Assembly (NCBI GenBank): GCA_949126835.1
Contig: OX421493.1
Span: forward strand, 59,815,898-59,879,897
Source: Anisus vortex
Lineage: Eukaryota > Mollusca > Gastropoda > Planorbidae
DNA length: 64,000 nucleotides
Direction: 5' to 3'
The position numbers and the translations under genes were made by a program. Each line of letters opens with the position of its first letter. Position 1 is the first letter of the stretch. The notes beneath the pieces are model-generated. The model saw only the letters and a list, made by a program, of their open reading frames with translations, ran no database searches and was not told where the DNA came from. Shown piece after piece: positions 38,401 to 45,896 of the stretch.

Positions 38401-41400
38401 ATCTTGTCTTTAAAAATATGTTAAACCAAAGACTTTAATAACATGGAAGGCGTGCTCTATTTATAGAGCTAAATAGTTTGCGCATGCGTAGCCCCCTATT
38501 TACACTCAATCTTCCGGAGTAAATAAATATGAGGAAATGTAAATTGTATCGCAAGGTACTGTCTATATTACAACTTAATAATGTGTATTAAAAACTATAA
38601 TGCCTCCTAGGAATTGCCCAATTCTTGTATGTTAAACAAATTCACTATACAAAGAGAATTTAAACTCAAGACTGTGTACATGACGGTAGCTGTGCATGCT
38701 AAAACTAATTATTCAGCTCTAAAAATAGAGCCAACGGTCCATCTTTTTATAGTCTTTGCTTATACATAATTGTCCATAAGTAAAATGAAATCATAGCGAT
38801 TAAATAAACCGAACGTATACAATGCAAACGGGAATCAGGAATTCCAAAAACATGTCCTTCGACTCATCAAATAGCAGAAATATTAAAGCAAGAGGTTCAA
38901 CTTAATATAGTATTAGGTAAAACATTTTTTTTAACTTTACAATGACTCGAAAAATTTCAACAACGCGATTCAATGTGCACTGTTTGACACTTCATAAATG
39001 GCATCTAGATTCAATGTGCACTGTTTAACACTTCATAAGTGGCATCTAGATTCAATGCGCACTGTTTAACACTTCAAAAGTGGATTCTAGATTCACTGCG
39101 TACTGTTTAACACTTCATAAATGGCATCTAGATTCAATGCGCACTGTTGAACACTTTATCAATGGCATCTAGATTCAATGCGCACTGTTTAACACTTCAT
39201 AAGTGGCATCTAGATTCAATGCGCACTGTTTCACACTTCATATGTGGCATCTAAATTCAATGCGCACTGTTTACCACTTCATTAATGGCATCTAGACTCA
39301 ATGCGCACTGTTTAACACTTCAAAAGTGGCATCTAGATTCAATGCGCACTGTTTAACACTTCATAAGTGGCATCTAGATTCAATGCGCACTGTTTAACAC
39401 TTCATTAATGGTATCTAGACTCAAGGCATACTGTTTAACACTTCATTAATGGCATCTAGATTCAATGCGCACTGTTAAAAACTTCATAAGCTTCATCTAG
39501 AGTCAATGCGCACTGTTTAACACTTCATAAGTGGCATCTAGATTCAATGCACACTGTTTAACACTTCATTAATGTTATCTAAATTCAAAGCGCACTGTTT
39601 AACACTTCATAAGTGGCATCTAGATTCAATGCGCACTGTTTAACATTTCATAAATGACATCTAGATTCAATGCGCACTGTTTAACACTTCATAAATGGCA
39701 TCAAGAATTAATGCGCCCAGTTTAACACTTCATAAAAGGCATCTAGATTCAATGCGCACTGTTTAACTCTTTATAAATGGCATTTAGATTAAATGCGCAC
39801 TGCTTAACACTTCATGAATGGCATCCAGATTCAATGCGCACTGTTTAACACTTCATAAATTAAATGTCATCTAGATTCAATGCGCACTGTTTAACACATC
39901 ATAAGTGGCATCTAGATTTAATGTGCACTGTTTAACACTTCATAAAAACATCTAGATTCAATGCGAAATGTTTAACACGTCATAAATGACATCTAGATTC
40001 AATGCGCACTGTTTCACACTTCATAAAAGGCATCTAGATTCAATGCGCACTGTTTAACACTTCATAAATGGCATCTAGATTCAATGCGCACTGTTTGACA
40101 TTTCATAAATGGCATCTAGATTCAATGCGTACTGTTTAACACTTCATTAATGGCATCTAGATTCAATGCGCACTGTTAAAAACTTCATAAGCTTCATCTA
40201 GAGTCAATGCGCACTGTTTAACACTTCATAAGTGGCATCTAGATTCAATGCACACTGTTTAACACTTCATTAATGTTATCTAAATTCAAAGCGCACTGTT
40301 TAACACTTCATAAATGGCATCTAGATTCAATGCGCACTGTTTAACATTTCATAAATGACATCTAGATTCAATGCGCACTGTTTAACACTTCATAAATGGT
40401 ATCAAGAATTAATGCGCCCAGTTTAACACTTCATAAAAGGCATCTAGATTCAATGCGCACTGTTTAACTCTTTATAAATGGCATTTAGATTAAATGCGCA
40501 CTGCTTAACACTTCATGAATGGCATCCAGATTCAATGCGCACTGTTTAACACTTCATAAATTTAAATGTCATCTAGATTCAATGCGCACTGTTTAACATA
40601 TCATAAGTGGCATCTAGATTTAATGCGCACTGTTTAACACTTCATAAAAACATCTAGATTCAATGCGAAATGTTTAACACGTCATAAATGACATCTAGAT
40701 TCAATGCGCACTGTATCACACTTCATAAGAGGCATCTAGATTCAATGCGCACTGTTTAACACTTCATAAATGGCATCTAGATTCAATGCGCACTGTTTGA
40801 CACTTCATAAATGGCATCTAGATTCAATGCGTACTGTTTAACACTTCATAAATGGCATCTAGATTCAATGCGCACTGTTAACACTTCATAAATGGCATCT
40901 AGATTCAATGTGCACTGTTTGACACTTTATAAATGGCATCTAGATTCAATGTGCACTGTTTAACACTTCATAAGTGGCATCTAGATACAATGCGCACTGT
41001 TTAACACTTCATAAGTGGCATCTAGATTCACTGCGTACTGTTTAACACTTCATAAATGGCATCTAGATTCAATGCGCACTGTTGAACACTTTATCAATGG
41101 CATCTAGATTTAATGCGCACTGTTTAACACTTCATAAGTGGCATCTAGATTCAATGCGCACTGTTTCACACTTCATAAGTGGCATCTAGATTCAATGCGC
41201 ACTGTTTACCATTTCATTAATGGCATCTAGACTCAATGCGCACTGTTTAACACTTCATAAGTGGCATCTAGATTCAATGCGCACTGTTTAACACTTCATT
41301 AATGGCATCTAGACTCAAGGCGGACTCTTTAACACTTCATTAATGGCATCTAGATTCTATGCGCACTGTTTAACACTTCATAAGCTTCATCTAGAGTCAA

Positions 41401-43718
41401 TGCGCACTGCTTACCATTTCATTAATGGCATCTAGACTCAATGCGCACTGTTTAACACTTCATAAGTGGCATCTAGATTCAAGGCACACTGTTTAACACT
41501 TCATTAATGGCATCTAAATTCAATGCGCACTGTTTAACACTTGATAAGTGGCATCTAGATTCAATGCGCACTGTTTAACATTTCATAAATGGCATCAAGA
41601 TTCAATGCGCACTGTTTAACACTTCATAAATGGCATCTAGATTTAATGCGCCCTATTTAACACTTCATAAATGGCATCTACATTCAATGCCCACTGTTTA
41701 ACTCTTCATAAATGGCATCTAGATTCAATGCGCACTGTTTAACACTTCATAAATGGCATCTAGATTCAATGAGCACTGTTTAACACTTTATAAATTTCAT
41801 CTAGATTCAATGCGCACTGCTTAACACTTCATAAATGGCATCTATATTCAATGCGCACTGTTTAACACTTCATAAATGGCATCTAGATTCAATGCGCACT
41901 GTTTAACACTTCATAAATGGCATCTAGTTTATTTGCGCACTGTTTAACACTTCATAAATGGCATCTACATTCAATGCACACCGTTTAACACTTTATAAAT
42001 GGCATCTACATTTAATGCGCACTGTTTAACACTCCATAAATGGCATCTAGATTCAATGCGCACTGTTTAACACTTTATAAATGGCATCTAGATTCAATGC
42101 GCACTTGTTGATGTCCTTTTATTATTGTTGGACCATCAAACAGTATTACCAGTCTCTTCAGAGTATTTGAGTTGCAGTAGCTGAATTATTTGCTATTAAA
42201 CATCAAGACAGACGACATCACCACAATATAAATTCCAACTTGTAATCAATAAAAGAACGCCTTGTTGCAGCATATTATTTAATAACAATTCATTAACAGT
42301 TCACATTTAGTAAATAATCTTTAATACTTATGGTTATAGTATTGATATAAAATAGTTTCATAGTGAGCACTGAGTCTACACATTTTTATGTGTGATGATT
42401 ACAAGAACAAGAAGTCGACAGAAGAATAAAACGTGGGCAATCACATGACCCCTACTTCCGATATAGGTTTTCTTAATATCCAAAAATGGGTTTTATTTCG
42501 ACTTTTTAATTATTAATTTAGTCACTACCTATATATATTATTTGGTTACTCCATAGCAGCACTGTTTAACACTTCATAAATGGCATCAAGATTCAATGCG
42601 CACTGTTTAACACTTCATAAATGACATCTAGATTCAATGTAAACTGTTTAACACCTCATAAATGGCATCTAGATTTAATGCTCACTGTTTAACACTTCAT
42701 AAATGGCATCTAGATTCAATGCGCACTGTTTAACACTTCATAAATGACATCTAGATTCAATGTGCACTGTTTAACACTTCATAAATGACATCTAGATTCA
42801 ATGCGCACTGTTTAACACTTCATAAATGACATCTAGATTCAATGCGCACTGTTTAACACTTTATAAATGTCATCTAGATTCAATGTGCACAGTTTAACAC
42901 TTTATAAATGGCATCTAGATTCAATGCGCACTGTTTAACACTTCATAAATGGCATCTAGTTTAATTGCGCACTGTTTAACACTTCATAAATGACATCTAC
43001 ATTCAATGCGCACCGTTTAACACTTCATAAATGGCATCTAAATTTAATGCGCACTGTTTAACACTTCATAAATGGCATCTAGATTCAATGCGCATTGTTT
43101 AACACTTCATAAATGGCATCTAGATTCAATAAGTACTGTTTAACACTTTATAAATGGCATCTAGATTCAATGCGCACTGTTTAACACTTCATAAATGACA
43201 TCTAGATTCAATGCGCAATGTTTAACACTTCATAAATGGCATCTAAATTTAATGCGCACTGTTTAACACTTCATAAATGCCATCTAGATACAATGTGCAC
43301 TGTTAACACTTCATAAATGGCATCTAGATTCAATGCGCACTGTTTAACACTTCGTAAATGGCATCAAGATTCAATGCGCACTCTTATATTATATTTTATT
43401 ATTACAGCTGTCTTTTTCATTGCTAATTGTATTATTTCTTCATTGAATATAACACCTACATTACATTTAAACAAGGTAGTCTATTTTTTTATATATTTTA
43501 AACAGATAAGCCATATTCATTTTTTTCTGTAATTTTCAGATTTACAACAAATCCATGGTGACAGTGACAGCATAACTGTTGTACTTCTAAATATTCTAAT
43601 ACCTGTTGTTTCTTTCTGCTTAATATTTGTGGTATTTGCTATTGGAATTTATTTGTACTTGTTTCGATACAAGAAAATTATTACCATTGCAGGTGCAGAT
43701 GTACATGGTGTGGAATAG
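11338..43718 (+). CDS. Gene 1: EGF-like repeat type I membrane protein (3' part; split over 11 exons)
   Basis: Coding exons are 11338-11463, 12518-12652, 13156-13296, 14509-14649, 16071-16211, 17474-17614, 18767-18907, 19934-20077, 35833-35970, 38058-38192 and 43540-43718. Each starts after AG, ends before GT, and is phase 1 at both ends; each internal exon is one cysteine-rich EGF-like module. The last exon supplies one hydrophobic helix of about 25 residues, a basic stop-transfer RYKK and a tail of under 20 residues. The predicted product is a cell-surface protein with at least ten extracellular EGF-like modules of the laminin/MEGF/scavenger-receptor style. The N-terminus and signal peptide lie left of the window. 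Ligand and role are unknown; adhesion or recognition is inference. Introns are swollen by minisatellites and retroelements, the largest being about 15.8 kb. The gene is probably a paralogue of gene 2. Confidence 0.8.
11671..12249. mobile_element. Candidate MITE in gene 1 intron
   Basis: The ends are imperfect inverted repeats: gggcgtttgcaat at the left and the complement gagcgtttgtaatg at the right. A TA dinucleotide flanks both sides, as expected of a Tc1/mariner-type target duplication. No ORF lies inside, and the length is 579 bp. I cannot test copy number from one window. Confidence 0.45.
12518..12652 (+). CDS. Gene 1 exon, EGF-like module 2
   Basis: Acceptor ttaccag and donor gtaagc; 135 bp, phase 1-1. 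Eight or more cysteines with ACPINCFNNSC and KCKTGFQGPTC. It is closely similar to module 10 at 38058, 25 kb downstream, so these two share an ancestor distinct from modules 3-9. Confidence 0.85.
13156..13296 (+). CDS. Gene 1 exon, EGF-like module 3 (founder of the amplified set)
   Basis: Acceptor tttatcag and donor gtaaaa; 141 bp, phase 1-1. Eight cysteines; begins CDGGFWGENC and ends GFQPPYC. It leads the tandem series formed with modules 4-8. Confidence 0.87.
14234..14478. repeat. 18-bp minisatellite, intron before module 4
   Basis: About 13 copies of attacatttagtcaatag, ending 30 bp before the acceptor. On the minus strand it reads as LLTKCN repeats, a translation artefact. Confidence 0.95.
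14509..14649 (+). CDS. Gene 1 exon, EGF-like module 4
   Basis: Acceptor gctttttcag and donor gtaaaa; 141 bp, phase 1-1, eight cysteines. CDVGFWGENC start, SGECKAGFKLPDC end. The Glu in SGEC is Gly in sister modules. Confidence 0.87.
15588..16040. repeat. 18-bp minisatellite, intron before module 5
   Basis: About 25 copies of attacatttagtcaatag, the longest of the five arrays of this family. Confidence 0.95.
16071..16211 (+). CDS. Gene 1 exon, EGF-like module 5 (weak acceptor)
   Basis: 141 bp, phase 1-1, all eight cysteines kept (CTKDCTQNC). The acceptor reads gctttttaag, where the four tandem relatives have gctttttcag. AAG is a less favoured 3' splice site than CAG, so this exon may be skipped at times. 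Skipping would keep the frame. Confidence 0.75.
17150..17446. repeat. 18-bp minisatellite, intron before module 6
   Basis: About 16 copies of attacatttagtcaatag with a few substitutions. Confidence 0.95.
17474..17614 (+). CDS. Gene 1 exon, EGF-like module 6
   Basis: Acceptor gctttttcag and donor gtaaaa; 141 bp, phase 1-1, eight cysteines, CDVGFWGENC start, GGCEAGFKLPDC end. Confidence 0.87.
18552..18738. repeat. 18-bp minisatellite, intron before module 7
   Basis: About 10 copies of the same 18-bp unit. Confidence 0.95.
18767..18907 (+). CDS. Gene 1 exon, EGF-like module 7
   Basis: Acceptor gctttttcag and donor gtaaaa; 141 bp, phase 1-1, eight cysteines. It differs from module 6 mainly by amino-acid changing substitutions (QNCFTNK, CNHFDG). 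Confidence 0.87.
19843..19907. repeat. 18-bp minisatellite, intron before module 8
   Basis: Only three to four copies of the 18-bp unit, which accounts for much of the shorter spacing of this unit. Confidence 0.9.
19934..20077 (+). CDS. Gene 1 exon, EGF-like module 8 (one extra codon)
   Basis: Acceptor gctttttcag and donor gtaaaa; 144 bp, phase 1-1. The GF pair found in the other modules is replaced by a longer stretch (GCAAARVQPPDC), from a 3-bp insertion plus local changes. Eight cysteines remain. CNRNC links it to module 3 rather than to modules 4-7. Confidence 0.83.
20189..20698 (+). mobile_element. Solo LTR (510 bp) inside the last duplicated unit
   Basis: The sequence interrupts an intron stretch that is continuous in the other units (atgcaaccaatacg). 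It begins TGTTAATACC and ends TTTAACA, with flanks gcaac (20184-20188) and gctac (20699-20703): a 5-bp target duplication with one later mismatch. The family differs from elements A, B and C. Orientation is uncertain; an AATAAA near 20590 suggests plus. Confidence 0.65.
21678..21884 (+). repeat. Element C 5' LTR, left piece
   Basis: Matches the first 207 bp of the 3' LTR at 35185; ends in CTAT, the target duplication of element B. Confidence 0.93.
21885..22507 (+). repeat. Element B 5' LTR
   Basis: 623-bp direct repeat of 27562-28184. Followed by tttgcgggctgcgtccg, the presumed primer-binding region. Confidence 0.95.
22682..25276 (+). CDS. Element B gag-protease with collapsed integrase
   Basis: 864 codons. 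It begins with a SAP-like segment (residues about 10-45, IKKLKEIAEILKIEV). Next come a charged coiled coil of ESQER repeats (about residues 80-115) and the capsid-like gag region (about residues 130-300). A CCHC knuckle CTFCKRTGHSIEDC follows (near residue 340), then a protease with LRDTGAS (near residue 505). The frame then passes into lysine/glutamate-rich sequence. Short integrase remnants (YGLPQSIPTDRRTNF, HPESRGA, GPLKILQEEW) are fused after large deletions. The zinc domain and the first catalytic Asp are missing and no RT follows. The organisation parallels element A. The copy can at most supply structural protein and protease. Confidence 0.85.
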   Translation: MEFIENPEEEVLKTLSIKKLKEIAEILKIEVTETTPSRTVLTQQIKDVLIASGKLKVESSAEGYQVEGQMSEQFRFQLEMKRLEIEERSLEIESQERDKKSQRESQERIELAKIGATKKESHNDVEMARWKKLVPTYIDKESEIANFFQTFEISCRDFKFPEDKWGILVRTAFTQGRARDCVLLLKEEHLNDYEIIKDSVLKAYNQIPESYRKRFRLYTMSPYQTHLDFLRAEEKLMDQWIKSRNISTLKEMKDIILLEDFINKVRPDIRMYLSERDITDPHKAADLAEQYALCHRTAGEKNVNRAQRQAENTPQKHREKEHFVKQNDVNKGPVNKNVQCTFCKRTGHSIEDCWNIRKEKGPNKVVMCVRHAPIQNVQESEDTNELNSKKDSSKPETLRVDLPESKSQKVEKSTTEDNEDKYPDNKYRMATIGLIVQVHRDEKVDQSIFDSEKSLKSSKDEKPPESHGQGKNKIDTETLCSFQPFISEGCVALQKEGPLKSVNILRDTGASLTLLLKDVLPLNDNTLTGQTVLLRGFKWKEEIPLHRIYLTSDLVTGYVTVGVISKLPVEGISVILANDLAKGRVRPELIVKENPDPSPMVGTGKEKELYPVGDVINGMTPQKKKEEILSQEKKKKEEILPREKKEEEEVELDTTIFSMIEDCPKGKDQSKKSSQNEMIAEQKVDPELLQLHEKAVDEKESPTTDVYEQIDHSMNKQQCKPAVAGTDEDLRSITEETSAESWTETTKSYGLPQSIPTDRRTNFAPELFNPVLKNLCLEQEMSTESHPESRGAYGPIFGPTVQGPLKILQEEWPTELDLLGLIKYLDKYIIFLSDITVFVRKKLYTAHMQMPLLCDETRQKYYII
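25277..27561 (+). other. Element B 3' non-coding region
   Basis: AT-rich and full of stops in all frames. I found no RT, RNase H or integrase motif. It ends in aagggtggtcg before the 3' LTR. Confidence 0.7.
27562..28184 (+). repeat. Element B 3' LTR
   Basis: 623 bp, apparently identical to 21885-22507, which implies a very recent insertion. Confidence 0.95.
28189..28442 (+). repeat. Element C 5' LTR, right piece
   Basis: Matches the 3' LTR from its ttttatattaatac stretch to the end. Together with 21678-21884 it totals 461 bp. Confidence 0.93.
28801..28946. repeat. 73-bp direct repeat, two copies, in element C leader
   Basis: Copies start at 28801 and 28874 (ttcaaatccgatgtgacaca...). The rest of the leader up to 30455 is AT-rich without a recognisable feature. 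Confidence 0.9.
30456..32603 (+). CDS. Element C gag-protease ORF with a second gag-like domain
   Basis: 715 codons, strongly A-rich. Residues 1-115 are a charged coiled coil (LRALELNKEKEKEL). Residues about 125-290 are a capsid-like gag domain (PPFDGKEKIVDFLNLFE). A CCHC knuckle CIFCNGTNHSSEYC lies near residue 335. An Asn/Phe-rich tract of NQNFSNFDNRN repeats spans about residues 350-440, and the aspartic protease LRDTGSS is near residue 473. After the protease, residues about 625-700 again resemble the start of a gag domain (PKWNGTEKLEQYVNKYE), so a capsid-like segment appears twice. The ORF overlaps the integrase ORF by 11 bases in another frame. Confidence 0.85.
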   Translation: MESKVQLLYDEAKLLAKEYGITDKKEYQEFVENKVKQLKKELADKERDERAELRAHEIKQKELEINKEKELRALELNKEKEKELRETQLKETQLKLDHELELAKLQNAKVEQTNNEKSKHGVRFKMPPFDGKEKIVDFLNLFEATCKGYGIPISEYYIHLIPQLKDKGREALSHIDKEITDYAIIKEQLIKFFIHSEDYYRQKFHNFILTDKIEPRAFVSEVKTFLLTWLDLVKIDTKNPNEIIEIMVVDKVLEQASKPLFTHIMERKVKTVENLIDAISNFKNSHPNVELTKQNQTVNTIQHRRRSYSPPRSRHNQFGNRKKFGNQSKSNNYRCIFCNGTNHSSEYCYRNNNARGRNFNSNFNRSNVDHRSFSNQNFSNFDNRNFPNQNFSNFDNRNMPNQNFSNNNVPNQHFGRQDFPNTQNRPQSNFQNRRNRGKLNNSTSQSNNVIFENRVQLILFPAYVEGKTTYCLRDTGSSIICIDESIIPNQKPTNIIRVDTIKLGNGSTVNCPVTIIDIDCPWLTGKTEAAIMKNCVAPLIIGNSFNVKHDNSFDIFQKWMNEKSNDLNLKPVLLQNEKLVDIPEQEFYPALQTFNFLQTIGKSENNILNETPNINLSINNEKDNPIPKWNGTEKLEQYVNKYESQCEINNVPKELHAISLCRHLEGHKQIFNIAKNQISDFTKMKTEILAYIDSPHKKETQMKKNRKYQFNKHAF
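32593..33999 (+). CDS. Element C integrase ORF
   Basis: 468 codons in the +1 frame relative to gag-protease, with an 11-base overlap; its ATG lies inside the end of the upstream ORF. It has an HHCC zinc domain (residues about 70-110, CDTC pair) and a catalytic core with VDIIGP, LSDNGT and GMIE, giving the D, D-35-E spacing with all three residues present. A C-terminal chromatin/DNA-binding region with the VLVYLP and GPFEI motifs follows, then an acidic tail. Integrase directly follows gag-protease, as in element A, but no RT follows. It could be made by frameshifting or by internal initiation. It is the only apparently intact enzyme of the three elements. Confidence 0.88.
   Translation: MPFNEQILKKEQKEDPYIIKMVSEIEKGQVKNKNIEIINGILCRKDNKLDVTQIVIPKSLTVKVMQISHNNALSGHLSSKKTVSKLKKNFWWPKMENDFKTFIKSCDTCLRHNKKDSKHKAPIQMTDTINKPFYKIAVDIIGPMKQTKTTKAKFALTIIDMGSRWIEVVPLREITAERVCNALLPIFCRFGFPKFILSDNGTQFKSNLTQAFAQMFKITQIFSSIYHPESNGMIERANQTIKQMITKVCEDHPFEWDDYLPAILFAYRQSVHESTGFSPFELVLGKNPNGPLDNFKSELLGIKEKKMSPFDLVNKTEEHMKTAYEYDVQKNQEIKSKTLIRENIHKNIRKLEVGNKVLVYLPIGSGNNMEWKGPFEIIHKLSDVFYKVNINNKEKIVHLNNLKAYNENQIVNTKSENKSKVIENKSEDDLIIENKPDNDISKSEHRKITLNKCCEILRNFNRELRYNQ
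35185..35645 (+). repeat. Element C 3' LTR
   Basis: 461 bp, TGCTATGGAG...CATCAACA. It differs from the split 5' LTR at about two positions (gctcac versus gatcac; catcaaca versus cattaaca). Followed by the GTTTT duplication. Confidence 0.94.
35833..35970 (+). CDS. Gene 1 exon, EGF-like module 9
   Basis: Acceptor tcttttcag and donor gtaaaa; 138 bp, phase 1-1, eight cysteines (CVDNFWGENC start, GFQPPHC end). The upstream intron (35690-35800) matches the second part of the amplified unit, so it is an older member of that series. Confidence 0.86.
36691..36784. repeat. 16-bp tandem repeat (taacccaaggtcaatg)
   Basis: About six near-perfect copies. The surrounding 35990-36690 has no recognised feature. 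Confidence 0.9.
37070..37936 (-). mobile_element. LINE fragment, RT C-terminal region
   Basis: On the minus strand the reading starts near 37936 with DRFTYLGSTL, has one stop, and continues through CETWTVYSRHARKLNHFH, RWAGHVVRMPEV and GKRSRGRQKKRYKDTLK. These are typical of the end of non-LTR retrotransposon ORF2 proteins (RTE/Jockey-like). It is 5'-truncated, with a small frame break near 37290. An ATG/CAT microsatellite at the left end marks its 3' terminus. Confidence 0.8.
38058..38192 (+). CDS. Gene 1 exon, EGF-like module 10
   Basis: Acceptor ctctacag and donor gtagga; 135 bp, phase 1-1. It has ACPINCLNNVC and KCKPGFQGPTC, nearly a copy of module 2, and is the last EGF-like module before the membrane exon. 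Confidence 0.86.
38450..38745. mobile_element. Possible MITE with inverted ends
   Basis: gctctatttatagagct near the left end and agctctaaaaatagagc near the right end are inverted copies about 290 bp apart, with no ORF between. Target duplications are not clear. Confidence 0.3.
38955..43390. repeat. 41-bp satellite (gcatctagattcaatgcgca...), about 97 copies
   Basis: Array with a unit of 41 bp, interrupted by a solo LTR at 42106-42558. It fills most of the last intron of gene 1 and stops about 150 bp before the terminal exon. A higher-order duplication of about 710 bp is visible: the variant strings tcaagaattaatgcgccca (39701 and 40411) and cttcataagcttcatctaga (39480 and 40190) recur in the same order. 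Confidence 0.96.
42106..42558 (-). mobile_element. Solo LTR of element C family, inserted in the 41-bp satellite
   Basis: Reverse complement of the element C LTR (TGTTGATGTCC...CCATAGCA on the plus strand), 453 bp. A perfect 5-bp duplication GCACT lies at 42101-42105 and 42559-42563; the duplicated bases are part of the satellite unit. It has more differences from the LTRs of the full element than those have from each other. Confidence 0.93.
43540..43718 (+). CDS. Gene 1 terminal exon: transmembrane helix and short tail
   Basis: Acceptor attttcag; entered in phase 1, ends at TAG 43716-43718. Encodes a short juxtamembrane piece (LQQIHGDSDS), a hydrophobic span (VVLLNILIPVVSFC and onward to AIGIYLYLF), basic RYKK, then IITIAGADVHGVE. 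The tail has no kinase, phosphatase or ITAM-like motif. Within it, GCAG followed by gtgcag is a possible phase-1 donor, so a longer spliced tail cannot be excluded. Confidence 0.82.
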
Positions 43719-43732
43719 GCTAGGCCCGAATT

Positions 43733-44055
43733 CTATCTCCCTTTGTATCATGTGGAGTGTGTCTCCCTTTGTATCATGTGTGGAGTGTGCCTCCCTTTGT
43801 ATCATGTGTGGAGTGTGTCTCCGTTTGTATCATGTGGAGTGTGTTTCCCTTTGTATCATGTGGAGTGTGTCTTCCTTTGTATCATGTGTTGTGTCTTCTT
43901 AGTATCCTGTGTTGAGTGTGTCTCCCTTTGTATCATGTGTGGAGTGTCTTCCTTTGTATCATGTGTTGTGTGTCTTCCTTTGTATCATGTGTTATGTGTC
44001 TCCCTTTGTATCATGTGTTGTGTAGCGCCCTTTTGTATCATGTCGAGTGTGTACA
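43733..44055 (+). repeat. Minisatellite in gene 1 3' UTR, unit about 27 bp
   Basis: About a dozen imperfect copies of a tttgtatcatgtgtggagtg / tgtctccc unit begin 15 bp after the stop codon and end just before the polyadenylation signals. It is therefore probably transcribed in the 3' UTR. Confidence 0.85.
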
Positions 44056-44062
44056 CCTTGAG

Positions 44063-44096
44063 AATAAATTATCAACTTTCGTCAAATTAAAATAAA
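44063..44096 (+). terminator. Polyadenylation signals of gene 1
   Basis: AATAAA at 44063-44068 and again at 44091-44096, about 350 bp after the stop codon and directly after the 3' UTR minisatellite. Confidence 0.55.
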
Positions 44097-44199
44097 TGAC
44101 AAAGAACGTTTAAAGACGTAAGTATATTATATTGTTTTCGAATAAGGAAATAAAATATCTAAATGAAGAACTTCCATTTTGTTTTTATTCTTTCATCAT

Positions 44200-44332
44200 T
44201 CCTTCCGTCTCTCTCTCTTTCTATCTCTCTATTTCATTATATTTATTTTATTTATTTGTATTTCTTTATCTCCTTCACTTGCTCTGTCTGTCTCTCTCTC
44301 TCTCACTCTCTCTCTCTCTCTCTCTCTCTATC
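44200..44332. repeat. CT-rich microsatellite
   Basis: (TCTC)n with short interruptions; open in several frames because of low complexity, not coding. Confidence 0.9.
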
Positions 44333-44514
44333 ATACGTTTATTTTCTCACGTTCTTTGTACAAACTGCATCAATTGCCATCAACCTGTTTTAACTTATTC
44401 ACATGACGAAGAAATAACCATTGAGACTTAAACTTTATAGATGTCAAGTTTATGATAAAATTGGCTGATAAATTTCTTTAAAGTAACTATGAAGTAAAAC
44501 TCAACATCTATTAT

Positions 44515-44740
44515 TACGATGACCAAGCGGCAGTGCATTGGGTTTCGAACCGAAAGTCTTGGGTTCGCATTCAGCCTGGTGAAAAAGAAATTCCTGAGTG
44601 TATACAGCTGTGATGGGGCAAAAAAAAAAGACGGTGGAGCATTGTGCTGGCCACACAATCGTCAATTATGCCATGTCCACAGAAACTGGAGAACGCTGCT
44701 TCACAGGCCTTATGGTCGTACAGTATTACTACTTACTAAA
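44515..44740 (+). mobile_element. tRNA-derived SINE
   Basis: The head has an A-box-like accaagcggcagtgc and a B box gggttcgcattc at 44561-44572. The body has gtgctggccacacaatc, gtccacagaaac and gccttatggtcg. The body resembles the conserved central part of tRNA-derived SINEs seen in molluscs (recalled family style, not checked). It lies between genes 1 and 2. Confidence 0.6.
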
Positions 44741-45404
44741 ATATAATAGGTGTGAATGTTCTCTGGATAATACCAGTAGATTCTTATAAAATAATTCAAA
44801 AATAAAACTCAACATCTATTATTACTAGGCGAAAATAATTAATTAAATAGGTAATTATGAAGTTTGTATTTTAAAAGCTAAGATACAATGTTAAGGTTAC
44901 TATCGTTAGCAAAACGATAAGATTTAGACCGCAGCAAACTTCAAAAGTCTTTCTTTTATTGTAAACGTTTCATAACTTTGATGAACTAGATTGTGAGAAT
45001 AATGAACATGAAAAAGCTCTTTTTAACTTATTTCGTCACTGTAAAAAAATTATATGCAATAATGATGTAATTAATAATTAATGTACGAATTCAATATATG
45101 GCCAAAGGGAAATAACCAATATAAATAAGTCAACCATTATGAAGCATGTGTTATGTACCTTGAAAATCAAACATGTTATGAGCTATGTAAAGCATTATTT
45201 TTTTATTAGCAACTACACATTTACTTGTAAAACTCTTTTGTCACGTGTGTTTGACTAGAAAGTCAGTTAACTTCTGTATGTTAAGAGGTAAGGACGCATT
45301 ATGAAGTATGGTGTGATTTTCATAAATGTGGACTTAGCCACTGATTTAAAGATCAGTGGGACTTAGCTGTTTAATTTCATTCAATGAATTGGTATATGTT
45401 TCAA

Positions 45405-45505
45405 GCTTGTGTCAAGCTTCGCCAATGCCTGCAAAGAGTTTGGCCTGCAAGTGAGCATAAAGAAGACAAATATCATGCACTGTTGCCAAGGCCCTGCACT
45501 TCCAT
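45405..45505 (+). mobile_element. LINE RT fragment
   Basis: Reads FANACKEFGLQVSIKKTNIM, typical of the segment just after the catalytic FADD block in RTE/Jockey-like reverse transcriptases. Only about 30 codons remain. Confidence 0.6.
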
Positions 45506-45896
45506 GACCGCATTACTATAGCATTAAGAAGGTTTTATTTTTAAATGTGATCATTTCAATAATTTAACGTAAAACATAAATAAAACACTGTCAAGCGATG
45601 TAAATTAACATTTAAAGCTAGCATTTAAACCATTAAAAATCAATGGAAAAGGTTCAGTAAGTGCCGAATATTTAATTGAAGATGTGATTGTCGAAAGTTA
45701 GCCTATCTTAACTTATTAGGCCTATTTACAAGTAAAGCAAAATGTACAATGTTTCAAAAGAGCTATTGAACAACTATAAAAGCCTAAAATCTTGTTTATT
45801 TTGTGGACGGACTACTAAGGACTAGTATCACAGTTAAATATCAAGATTTATGGAAACTAATTCCTTATATTTTGGGTTTAAAATACACATGGTATG

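Noticed and set aside
43627..44090. Frames of CVSLCIM-type repeats
   Set aside because: Read from the 3' UTR minisatellite; low complexity in all frames.
44132..44431. Ser/Leu-rich frames in the CT-rich region
   Set aside because: Simple-sequence translation.
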